From Phytomonospora sp040655735 (GTDB lineage Bacteria > Actinomycetota > Actinomycetes > Mycobacteriales > Micromonosporaceae), in assembly GCF_040655735.1 (NCBI RefSeq), contig NZ_JBFAKK010000001.1, positions 62,001 to 126,000 of the forward strand: 64,000 nucleotides of DNA, in the 5' to 3' direction. Under the pieces are notes generated by a model that did not search any database, was not told the DNA's origin, and was given only the letters and a program-made list of their open reading frames with translations. The first letter of the stretch is position 1. Each line of letters starts with the position of its first letter. Positions 16,001 to 22,963 of the stretch are shown one piece after another. Both the position numbers and the translations under genes were made by a program.

Positions 16001-18539
16001 CGCGCATCGCCTCGTCCGGCGCGGGCTCCTGCAGCCAGGAGCGCAGAACGGCCGTGACGACGGCCGCGTCGGCCGACGAGCGCTGCTGGGCGAGGAATAC
16101 GCGGAAGACCGCGGCCTCGACCTCGGGCGTGCGCTCCAGATCGGTGACACCGTAATGACCGAGGGCCTTGGTCAGCTTCGTCTGGAACGCCGGCGGCAGC
16201 CCGGCGCGCTCGACGTCGAGGCTCTGGAGGTAGGTGTGGAAGTACTCGCGGGCACTGTGGACGTGGGTGTCGCTGCCGCCGTCCTCGCCCGTTGGCCGGT
16301 TGCGGCTGAGCTCGGCGAGGTCGGCGAACAGGTCGACCAGTGCCAGTTCGGCGGCCAGGGGCCGCGGACCGGCGGCGCGGCGGGCGGCCAGGTAGTCGTC
16401 GAGGACCCGGCCCTCGTCGTGCGGATCGACGTCGAAGCCGAGCAGCAGGCCGCGCAGGTCCTCGAGACCGCGCCGGACGCGTTCGGCGACCGGACGCTCG
16501 GTCGGCTCGGGCGGCAGGTCCAGCTCGACGGCGGCGACGGCGGGGGAGTCGCCGGCCTCCTCGTCGGCGAGCGGTTCGAGGCGCAGCAGGGCCGCGCCCG
16601 TCTCGACCTGGCTGCCCACGGAGACCGCGCACTCCTTGAGGCGCGCCTTGAACGGCGCGCGCAGCACCGTCTCCATCTTCATGCTCTCCAGCACCAGCAC
16701 GGGTGCGCCGGCCTCGACCTCGGCGCCGACCTCCAGCGGGGTGGCGACGACCAGCGCGGGCATGGGCGAGCGCAGCACGCCGCCCTCGTCGCGGCCGACC
16801 CGGTGTGTGACGCCGTCGACCTCGACGAGGTGGGTTGCGCCGTAGGTATCGGTCAGGAGGCGGTGGCGCACGCCGTTGACGACGATCTGGCCGCTGTGGC
16901 GGTCGTGGCGGTCGAGTTCGACGTCGGCGGTGCGGATCTGCTCACCGGCCTCGATGGCGACGCGGAAGCGGTGCGCTCCGACGCGGGCGACGCGCACGCG
17001 GTAGCCGACGCCGCGCAGCTTCAGGTCGAGCGGGCGGCCGCTCTCGTGGCGCACCTGGGGGCGTCCGCCGAACGCGGTGGACAGCAGGCGCTGGCGCTCG
17101 GCCCGCTCCTCCTCCTCGTAAGCCTCGATGGCGGCGGCGGCCAGCGCGATCGCGGAGTGCCGGTGCGACACCAGGCGGCCCTCGCCGCGCACGCGGTCGA
17201 TCCAGCCGGTGTCGGCGCTGCCGTCGACGACCTCGGGCTGGTCGAGCAGGTCGAGGACGAAGCTCTTGTTGGTGGCGCCGCCCTCGATGACCACGGTGGT
17301 CTCGGCCATCGCGCGGCGCAGCCGGCCGAGGGCCTCGTCGCGGTCGCGTCCGTAGGCGATGATCTTGGCGATCATGGAGTCGAAGTCGGCGGGGATGGAG
17401 TCGCCCTCACTGACACCGGTGTCGACGCGGATGCCGGGCCCGGCGGGCAGGGCGAGGCGCGCGATGCGGCCGGGGGAGGGCGCGAAGTCGCGGTCGGGGT
17501 CCTCGGCGTTCAGGCGGGCCTCGACGGCGTGGCCGCGCTCGGCCGGAGGCTCGCCTTCGAGCCGGCCGCCCGCGGCCACGTGCAGCTGGGCCTTGACGAG
17601 GTCGAAGCCGGTGGTGGACTCGGTGATGGGGTGCTCGACCTGGAGCCGGGTGTTGACCTCCAGGAAGGCGAAGAGCCGGTCGCCGGGGTGGTAGAGGAAC
17701 TCGACGGTCGCGGCTCCCCGGTAGCCGACGGCCACGGCGAGGCGCTCGGCGGAGGTCTTGAGTTCCTGGGCCTGATCGGGGCGCAGGACCGGAGAGGCCG
17801 ACTCCTCGATGACCTTCTGGTTGCGGCGCTGCACCGAGCAGTCGCGGACGCCCAGCGCCCACGCGGTGCCCTGGCCGTCGGCGATGACCTGCACCTCGAC
17901 GTGGCGGGCTCCGGTGACCAGGCGCTCCAGGAACACCACGCCGCTGCCGAAGGCGCGCGCGGCCTCCTGACTGGTGCGCTCGTAGGCTTCGGCGAGGTCG
18001 GCTCCGTTGGTGACGACCCGGATGCCGCGCCCGCCGCCGCCGGCGGTCGCCTTGAGCATGAGGGGGTAGCCGATCTCGGTCGCGGCCTTCAGGGCGGCGT
18101 CGAGGTTCTCGACCGCGCCACGGCTCCACGGCGCGACCGGGACGCCGACCTCCTCGGCGATGAGCTTCGCGCCGATCTTGTCGCCGAGCTTGCGCATGGC
18201 GTCGGGGCTCGGCCCGACGAAGGTGACGCCGATCCGCTCGCAGAGTTCGGCGAAGGCGGGATCCTCGGCGACGAAGCCCCAGCCGACCCACGCCGCGTCG
18301 GCGCCGGACTCCACAAGGGCGTGTTCGAGGACCTTCAGGTCGAGGTAGGGCCGCGCGGCGGCGGGGCCGAGGTCGAAGGAGAGGTCGGCCTCGCGGACGA
18401 ACGTGGCCGTCCGGTCGACGTCGGTGTACAGGGCGACGGTCTCGATGCGGGCCCCGGTCTCCGCGGCTATGTCCCGCACGGCGTGGATCAGCCTCATCGC
18501 GGCCTCACCCCGGTTGACGATGGCGACGCGTTTGAACAC
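13089..18539 (-). CDS. Single-chain biotin-dependent acyl-CoA carboxylase (BC-BCCP-CT fusion)
   Basis: 1816 residues from the GTG at 18539 (AGGAGG ten bases upstream). Residues 1-450 are biotin carboxylase, starting FKRVAIVNRGEAAMR with the ATP-grasp glycine loop KATAGGGGRGIR. Around residue 620 the biotinyl lysine sits in ESMKMET, followed by the usual proline-free BCCP strand region. A long middle region (about 660-1320) has no bacterial-type motif that I recognise and corresponds to the central region of large eukaryote-like carboxylases. The C-terminal 480 residues are carboxyltransferase, with SGARISMQSGTENMDW, GGEINIVVAGINVGAQ and a second CT half (GFDGSPESMRK, YHGGAFVVFS). It should convert an acyl-CoA (acetyl- or propionyl-CoA likely) to the malonyl-type product using ATP and bicarbonate in one polypeptide. 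Most bacteria split these activities over two to four subunits. Transcribed alone. Confidence 0.9.
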   Translation of the reverse strand: MFKRVAIVNRGEAAMRLIHAVRDIAAETGARIETVALYTDVDRTATFVREADLSFDLGPAAARPYLDLKVLEHALVESGADAAWVGWGFVAEDPAFAELCERIGVTFVGPSPDAMRKLGDKIGAKLIAEEVGVPVAPWSRGAVENLDAALKAATEIGYPLMLKATAGGGGRGIRVVTNGADLAEAYERTSQEAARAFGSGVVFLERLVTGARHVEVQVIADGQGTAWALGVRDCSVQRRNQKVIEESASPVLRPDQAQELKTSAERLAVAVGYRGAATVEFLYHPGDRLFAFLEVNTRLQVEHPITESTTGFDLVKAQLHVAAGGRLEGEPPAERGHAVEARLNAEDPDRDFAPSPGRIARLALPAGPGIRVDTGVSEGDSIPADFDSMIAKIIAYGRDRDEALGRLRRAMAETTVVIEGGATNKSFVLDLLDQPEVVDGSADTGWIDRVRGEGRLVSHRHSAIALAAAAIEAYEEEERAERQRLLSTAFGGRPQVRHESGRPLDLKLRGVGYRVRVARVGAHRFRVAIEAGEQIRTADVELDRHDRHSGQIVVNGVRHRLLTDTYGATHLVEVDGVTHRVGRDEGGVLRSPMPALVVATPLEVGAEVEAGAPVLVLESMKMETVLRAPFKARLKECAVSVGSQVETGAALLRLEPLADEEAGDSPAVAAVELDLPPEPTERPVAERVRRGLEDLRGLLLGFDVDPHDEGRVLDDYLAARRAAGPRPLAAELALVDLFADLAELSRNRPTGEDGGSDTHVHSAREYFHTYLQSLDVERAGLPPAFQTKLTKALGHYGVTDLERTPEVEAAVFRVFLAQQRSSADAAVVTAVLRSWLQEPAPDEAMREPAGLVLERLMAATQVRFPVIADLARGVVFSWFAQPLLRRNRALVYAGVRKHLRHLDAHPDAADRAERIAEMVRTTEPLVRLLGQRLVRDDVDNSVMLEVLTRRYYGNKGLSGVRTVKVGDVSFVIAERTGSLLASAAVAFDGLGGALRGLAELGEGETDIDADVYLSWEDQPEDSEAMAAALNDVVQAHPLPSRVRRLTTTVAGRSGAVMHHHFTFRSSDGGMAEERLIRGLHPYIAQRMQMERFGKFDLTRLRSSDEEVYLFQAVARDNPSDDRLVAFAQVRDLTELREHDGRLVALPTAEDTVAACLDSIRRAQVRRPARNRFTTNRAVIYVWPPVDITREELGMIAGRVRPTTGGAGLEEILFIARRRDRQTGELRKMHLRISFNAARDAELTFGEPTTEFVEPLDDYRLKVLRAAGRNAVYPYELTGLLGDFTEHDLDESGALVPVDRPKGRNTAAIVAGVVSTPTERHPEGVTRVVLLGDPTKALGALSEPECRRVIAALDLAERMRVPLEWYALSAGARISMQSGTENMDWVAAALKRIVEFTQDGGEINIVVAGINVGAQPYWNAEATMLMHTKGILVMTPDSAMVLTGKQSLDFSGGVSAEDNYGIGGYDRVMGPNGQAQYWAPTLLGARDIVMAHYAHTYVAPGEDAPRRAETSDPVDRDVSDFPHDVEGSDFRTVGEIFSAEANPDRKKPFDIRTVMRALADQDHPVLERWAGMADAETVAVQDVHLGGMPVCLLGVESRSVPRRGFPPTDGPDTYTAGTLFPRSSKKAARAINAASGNRPLVVLANLSGFDGSPESMRKLQLEYGAEIGRAIVNFDGPIVFCVISRYHGGAFVVFSKALNPNMTVLALEGSFASVLGGAPAAAVVFSGDVNARTAADPRVRDLESRVAAASGTERATLTAELDELRASVRAEKLGEVAAEFDGVHNIQRAVEVGSVDAVIRAAELRPRIIEAIDTRRG

Positions 18540-18572
18540 CGAAACGAACCCTCCTGTGGACCGACAATGCGC

Positions 18573-18592
18573 GGGCCGCCCACGGGCGGCCC
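18573..18592. promoter_or_regulatory. GC-rich inverted repeat in the carboxylase leader
   Basis: Perfect 9-bp arms GGGCCGCCC and GGGCGGCCC separated by AC, 34 bp before the GTG start. It could be a leader hairpin, an operator or a weak terminator of an upstream transcript; the sequence does not decide. Confidence 0.4.
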
Positions 18593-18654
18593 CTATCACC
18601 CTCCCGCTTGGAGCGCGGGCGGCGCTATGCCGTGCCTGAGCGATCTGCACGGCG

Positions 18655-18671
18655 ATAGTTGTAGGAACTAT
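18655..18671. promoter_or_regulatory. Candidate operator upstream of the carboxylase
   Basis: Inverted repeat ATAGTT-GTAGG-AACTAT in the only A/T-rich patch of the 240-bp gap before the carboxylase gene. Likely part of its promoter; the binding protein is unknown. Confidence 0.4.
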
Positions 18672-18778
18672 ACAAAGCCGCTTGGCAGGCCCAGGCAGGC
18701 CGCTCGCGCGGGCGCGCCGCACGGACTCAGGACCTTCCTCACAGCGTGCCCGACGAGGGCGCCCGGCCGATCTTGGGG

Positions 18779-19090
18779 TCAGCGCTCGCCGTGCCAGATG
18801 ACGCGCCCGGCGAAACCGCCGCGCTCGGCCGCCTTGCCCGCGCGGATCTCTTCAAGGCCCTCGGGCGTGAGGCCGTGCAGTGCGGCGAGTGCGCGGACGA
18901 CCTCGACGATGTCGGCGAGTTCCTCGGCCGCAGAGTCCTCGTCGGCCTCCAGGTACTCGGTGGTCTCCTCGCCGAGCTTGGCGCGCAGTTCGCGGCGGTA
19001 CTCGCCGTCGGTGGCCACGGTGGTCACCGGGTCGAGTCCGTCGGCGCGGATGATGTCGGGGACGCGGTCGCGGACGAGTTTGCGGATCAT
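18779..19090 (-). CDS. MazG-like nucleoside triphosphate pyrophosphohydrolase
   Basis: 103 residues from the ATG at 19090 (MIRKLVRDRVPDII), with GAGGAG four bases upstream. All-alpha NTP-PPase features: the EETTEYLEAD...AAEELADIVEVV pattern supplies the metal-binding acidic residues (E-x-x-E and E-x-x-D). The small single-domain form resembles phosphoribosyl-ATP pyrophosphohydrolase-like proteins that clean non-canonical nucleotides. Cytosolic. It precedes the carboxylase on the same strand by 240 bp, with a separate promoter patch between, so joint regulation is not obvious. Confidence 0.8.
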   Translation of the reverse strand: MIRKLVRDRVPDIIRADGLDPVTTVATDGEYRRELRAKLGEETTEYLEADEDSAAEELADIVEVVRALAALHGLTPEGLEEIRAGKAAERGGFAGRVIWHGER

Positions 19091-19251
19091 GCGGCTCCTC
19101 GGGTCGGGCGGCCGGTTGACGGCGCGCAATAACATCCTCCCTACGCCGGTTCACGTCCGGCGGCCCGCCTCGGGGGACGGCGGTGAGTCGCGCGGCCCCC
19201 GGGCGAGTGTTGTCCACGCGGCGACACCATCGCCGCGGCAGGAGGGGAAGC

Positions 19252-20646
19252 ATGCGAGAACGAGTCGTGAAGCTGCTCGTGTTCACCTTGGCGGCGGTGC
19301 TGGGAGCGACCGGGGTCTCGGTCGGTGTCGCCGGAACCGCGCAGGCGGAGGTCTCGGCCCCGATCCCGTTCGACTACGAGGGCAAGAACGTGCGGGTGAA
19401 GATCTACTCGCGGGATGTCGGCGACGCGGAGAACAGCCCGGTCTTCAAGTTCGGCGATCTGCTCAACCGGGCGGTCCGCTACAAGACCGCCAATCCCGCC
19501 GCCGACGTGCGGGTCACGTTCGCGATGTACACGATGAGCTCGGACGTCTACATCGGAGTCGTGCCCGGCACGGCCTCCTATGGCCACGTCCGCGACTCCG
19601 ACTGGGATCCCGACAACACCGAGAAGCTGACCTACTCGATGGTGAAGGCCGCGCAGCACAAGATCGACGTGGACTTCGCCTACCAGAAGGACGCCTACAA
19701 GCCCGGCGGTCAGGACGGGGAGGTGCTCCGCTACCTCGAAAGCCACATGGACGACGCGTGCGTCGGGGACGGCGCCTGTCAGGTGCGCGACCACCTCAGC
19801 GCCCGCAAGGTCACCTGGGGCGATGAGTCCCCTCAGCAGATGCACGCCAAGTACATGACGGTGAACCACTACCTCGGCGACGACGGCGGCGACATCACCG
19901 ACACGACCTACGTGTCGACGGCCAACGTCGACGACCACAGCTCCACAGGTGTTCCGGTCGGGCACGACTGGGTCCAGTCGGGGACGCTGGTCAACGGCCA
20001 TCCCGGTCTGCTCGCGGCCTACAACGGCTACTTCGGCAAGATCTACGACAACGCCTACGACCAGGCGGCGTTCCACACGGCCGTGCGCGAGGCCCACGGC
20101 CGGGGCGAGCTCAACTTCGACGACGCCCACTTCAGCGCGTACTTCTTCCCGATCCCGACGGACGCGGCCGACGGCTGGGACATCGCCTTCAACCCGGTGG
20201 CGAAGTACGTCGACCTGATGCGCGAGACCGGCGGCGACCGCTACCTCAAGGTCAACGTCTACCACCTGAAAGGCGACGCCTTCGGCAAGCGGCTCCACGC
20301 CGAGCTCAAGGCGATCCACGACGCGCCGGATCCGGGACTCGAGCACTTCCGCTTCGTCGTCTACCGCAACAGTGCCGAGAAGACGTGGTCGGTCGTGAAG
20401 AACTTCGGGCAGCTGGGCACGGTCTACTACGGCGAGGACACCGCGGTGAAGAACACGCACGCGAAGAACACCCAGTTCGCCTTCAGCGGTGCCGGCGAGT
20501 ACTACTGCGTCACCGGCTCCACCAACCTCAAACTCGACGAGAACGCGTCCAAGGCGAACTCCAGCCTGGTGATCAAGGAGTTCACCGTCGATCATCCGGT
20601 CTACGACGAGTTCAAGAAGATCTACGAGTACGTCACGCTCGCATAG
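19252..20646 (+). CDS. Secreted phospholipase D-like protein
   Basis: 464 residues from the ATG at 19252 with GGAGGGGAAG upstream. Residues 1-33 are a Sec signal peptide (RERVVKLL, a hydrophobic core, then AGTAQAE with cleavage after AQA). Two HxK motifs typical of PLD active sites are present, HAKYMTVN near residue 203 and HAKNT near residue 405, the latter followed by GSTNLKLDENASKAN. The second motif departs from the strict HKD consensus, so catalysis is likely but not certain. It would act outside the cell on phospholipids or another phosphodiester. Single-gene unit flanked by a hairpin at 20652-20681. Confidence 0.75.
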   Translation: MRERVVKLLVFTLAAVLGATGVSVGVAGTAQAEVSAPIPFDYEGKNVRVKIYSRDVGDAENSPVFKFGDLLNRAVRYKTANPAADVRVTFAMYTMSSDVYIGVVPGTASYGHVRDSDWDPDNTEKLTYSMVKAAQHKIDVDFAYQKDAYKPGGQDGEVLRYLESHMDDACVGDGACQVRDHLSARKVTWGDESPQQMHAKYMTVNHYLGDDGGDITDTTYVSTANVDDHSSTGVPVGHDWVQSGTLVNGHPGLLAAYNGYFGKIYDNAYDQAAFHTAVREAHGRGELNFDDAHFSAYFFPIPTDAADGWDIAFNPVAKYVDLMRETGGDRYLKVNVYHLKGDAFGKRLHAELKAIHDAPDPGLEHFRFVVYRNSAEKTWSVVKNFGQLGTVYYGEDTAVKNTHAKNTQFAFSGAGEYYCVTGSTNLKLDENASKANSSLVIKEFTVDHPVYDEFKKIYEYVTLA

Positions 20647-20651
20647 CGAGG

Positions 20652-20681
20652 ACGCGGGTCTCCCGGCCGCGGGGCCCGCGT
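20652..20681 (+). terminator. Hairpin after the PLD-like gene
   Basis: Seven-bp arms ACGCGGG / CCCGCGT around a 16-nt GC-rich loop, 6 bp after the stop codon. Confidence 0.35.
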
Positions 20682-20709
20682 ACCTTTCCCGTCGATCTCC
20701 GGCCGGACC

Positions 20710-20715
20710 TAGGAT
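20710..20715 (+). promoter_or_regulatory. -10 element of a probable leaderless promoter (hydroxylase gene)
   Basis: TAGGAT followed by TCGGTC and the ATG at 20722. Confidence 0.6.
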
Positions 20716-20721
20716 TCGGTC

Positions 20722-22302
20722 ATGTCGCAGAACGTCCGGGTGGTGGTCGTCGGAGCAGGCCCGGCCGGGCTGACCGCGGCGATCGGGCTGGCCCTGCGCG
20801 GCATCGAGTGCCTCGTCCTGGAGCGCAGGCCGCGCCCCTATCCTTTGCCGCGCGCGGTGCACTTCGACGACGAGGTGTTCCGCATCCTGGCCGGTCTCGG
20901 TCTCGGTGAGCGGGTCCGCGCGATCTCCCGGCCCGCCGCCGGCATGCAGCTCGTCGACACGCGGCTGCGCCCGCTGGCGGAGTTCACCCGCGACGCGGCC
21001 GGCGGCCCGCACGGCCACCCGCAGGCCAACATGTTCGACCAGCCCGAACTCGACGCCGTGCTGCGTGAGCGCCTCGGCGAGATGCCGAAGGCCGTGCTGC
21101 GCGAAGGCGCCGAGGTCACGGCGATCGAAGACGACGGCGGCCCGCTGCGGGTCCGCTACCGCGACGCCGCCACCGGCGAGGAGTCGGTCGTGCGGGCCGA
21201 CGCGGTGCTCGGCTGCGACGGCGCCAACAGTCCCACCCGCGAGGTCATCGGCGCCACCATGCGCGACCTCGGCTTCGAGCAGCGCTGGCTCGTCGTCGAC
21301 GCCCGCAGCCCGCGCCCCCTGGTCGCCTACGACGGGGTTCAGCAGGTCTGCGACCCCGACCGCGCCGCGACCTTCATGATGGTCACGCCGGGCAGGTACC
21401 GGTGGGAGTTTCGCCTCCCGCCGGCCGAACCGGGCGACGCGGAACTGGACGACGACGCCGTCCTCGCGCTCATCCGGCCCTGGCTCGGCGAGGTCGCCCC
21501 CGAAGAGCTCACCCTGACACGCCGGGCCTGGTACACCTTCCGGGGCGCCGTCGCCGACCGCTGGCGCGCCGGACGGGTGTTCCTCCTCGGCGACGCCGCG
21601 CACCTCACACCTCCGTTCATCGGACAGGGCATGGGCGCCGGCGTCCGCGACGCCGCCAACCTCGCCTGGAAGCTGGCTCTCGTCCTCGACGGCCTCGCCG
21701 ACGACCGGCTCCTCGACACCTACCGGGCCGAGCGCCTTCCCCACGCCCGCAGGATGATCCGGCTCGCCGTCATCGTCGGCAGGATCATGACCGGCGGCAG
21801 CGCCCGCACCGCCCGACTGCGCCGGGTCGCACTGAAGCTCGCGACCCGCCTCCCCGGGATCGAGGGGAAGGTCCTCGACACCGCCTGGCCGGCCTTCCCC
21901 GCCGGACCGCTCACCGCCGGACGCGACCGGGCCGCCGGAAAACTCTGCCCGCAACCGCTGGTCCGCACACCGACGGGCGAGGCGGGGCTCGACGAGCTTC
22001 TCGGCGACGGTTTCGCGATCCTCGGCCCTCCCGGATGCCGGGCCGCCGTCGAGGCCTTCGACACCGCGACGCGCGACTACTTCGACGCCCTCGGCACGCG
22101 GGTCGTCGAACTCGGCGAGGACGCCGTGGTCGATGTGGACGGTTCCCTCGCCACGCTGCTCCATTCCCGCGCCGGCACCCTGCTGCTGCGCCCGGACCGC
22201 GTGATCGTCGCGAGCGCGGCCGGCCCGGACCTGCGCGTCTGGCGGCGGCTGCTCGAACGGGCGGGGATCTCGGGTGCCCCGAAAAGGGCGGACACGTGCT
22301 GA
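20722..22302 (+). CDS. FAD-dependent aromatic hydroxylase, MhpA-like 3-(3-hydroxyphenyl)propionate hydroxylase family
   Basis: 526 residues. The start is fixed by the leaderless -10 element six bases upstream. Class A flavin monooxygenase motifs: GxGxxG in VVVVGAGPAGL (residues 6-16), the DG motif LGCDGANSPTR, and the GD motif LLGDAAHLTPPFIGQGM near residue 295. Length and C-terminal thioredoxin-like extension match the MhpA/PheA-type family, which hydroxylates phenolic acids with NAD(P)H and O2 before ring cleavage. No other mhp genes are adjacent, though an intradiol dioxygenase lies at 58 kb. The substrate is therefore only inferred by family. Confidence 0.85.
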   Translation: MSQNVRVVVVGAGPAGLTAAIGLALRGIECLVLERRPRPYPLPRAVHFDDEVFRILAGLGLGERVRAISRPAAGMQLVDTRLRPLAEFTRDAAGGPHGHPQANMFDQPELDAVLRERLGEMPKAVLREGAEVTAIEDDGGPLRVRYRDAATGEESVVRADAVLGCDGANSPTREVIGATMRDLGFEQRWLVVDARSPRPLVAYDGVQQVCDPDRAATFMMVTPGRYRWEFRLPPAEPGDAELDDDAVLALIRPWLGEVAPEELTLTRRAWYTFRGAVADRWRAGRVFLLGDAAHLTPPFIGQGMGAGVRDAANLAWKLALVLDGLADDRLLDTYRAERLPHARRMIRLAVIVGRIMTGGSARTARLRRVALKLATRLPGIEGKVLDTAWPAFPAGPLTAGRDRAAGKLCPQPLVRTPTGEAGLDELLGDGFAILGPPGCRAAVEAFDTATRDYFDALGTRVVELGEDAVVDVDGSLATLLHSRAGTLLLRPDRVIVASAAGPDLRVWRRLLERAGISGAPKRADTC

Positions 22303-22464
22303 GCCGCTCTCCCCGGACCCGCGCGGTCGCCGGCCGCATCGACCATGCTGCCGCGGTGGGAGACCCCGGTAAGTGACGGCGGGCGCCCGAACCTCGTGAA
22401 CAGTGCACAAGGCACCTGAGCGGACACATATCGTCCCTGTTCAGAGCATTGCGCAAGGTTAAAC

Positions 22465-22493
22465 TTGACTCATTCCAAAAAATGGTTCACACT
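22465..22493 (+). promoter_or_regulatory. furA promoter (-35 TTGACT, 17-bp spacer, -10 CACACT)
   Basis: TTGACT at 22465-22470, a 17-bp spacer, CACACT at 22488-22493, then six bases to GTG at 22500. This gives a leaderless message, as is known for furA in other actinobacteria. Confidence 0.55.
22466..22489. promoter_or_regulatory. Candidate FurA operator
   Basis: Inverted repeat TGACTCATT-N6-AATGGTTCA (7 of 9 pairs) in an AT-rich island that overlaps the -35 box and spacer. This position suits autorepression of furA-katG. Confidence 0.55.
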
Positions 22494-22499
22494 TCTGGC

Positions 22500-22931
22500 G
22501 TGGCCATGACCTTGGACTTCGAGCAGATGCTGCGAGAGGTCGCGTTGCGAGTCACCCGACCCCGGGTGGAGGTGCTCAGCGCCGTGCACGCGCGACCGCA
22601 CGCTGATACCGACTCGATCATCGCCGCGGTTCGCACCACCCTCCCGACCGTCTCGCATCAGGCGGTCTACGACTCCCTGAACGCGATGACGGCCGTCGGC
22701 CTGGTTCGCCGCATCCAACCCTCCGGCCTCGTGGCCCGCTACGAGTCGCGAGTGGGCGACAACCACCATCACGTCGTGTGCCGGTCCTGCGGTTTGATCG
22801 CCGACGTCGACTGCAGCGTCGGCGAGGCGCCGTGCCTCATCGCCTCGGACGCCGGCGGCTTCACGATCGACGAGGCCGAGGTCGTCTATTGGGGACTGTG
22901 CTCCGACTGTTCCACCCCAGGCAACCCCTGA
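22500..22931 (+). CDS. furA: FurA-type ferric uptake/peroxide regulator
   Basis: 143 residues from GTG 22500 (ATG at 22506 is equally possible). Winged-helix N-terminus LRVTRPRVEVLSAV...TVSHQAVYDSLNAM, then the HHHVVCRSCG metal site and a second Cys pair in GLCSDC. The arrangement and the immediate downstream katG identify it as the FurA subgroup, which represses the catalase-peroxidase gene until oxidised by peroxide. It is 32 bp from katG and surely co-transcribed. A dyad operator overlaps the promoter. Confidence 0.93.
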   Translation: MAMTLDFEQMLREVALRVTRPRVEVLSAVHARPHADTDSIIAAVRTTLPTVSHQAVYDSLNAMTAVGLVRRIQPSGLVARYESRVGDNHHHVVCRSCGLIADVDCSVGEAPCLIASDAGGFTIDEAEVVYWGLCSDCSTPGNP

Positions 22932-22963
22932 CAAACCCCTCAGCAAGTTCTGGAAGGAAACCG

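Noticed and set aside
13791..19826. A 2011-codon open frame on the plus strand
   Set aside because: It is antisense to the carboxylase gene. In GC-rich DNA the reverse frame of a real gene often lacks stops; the translation is a Gly/Val/Arg-rich string without domains.
19141..22410. A 1089-codon open frame on the minus strand
   Set aside because: Antisense to the PLD-like and MhpA-like genes; no motif, and codon bias is wrong for that strand.
22303..22499. tRNA or riboswitch in the gap before furA
   Set aside because: No cloverleaf or known aptamer pattern; the A/T-rich part is explained by the promoter and FurA site.
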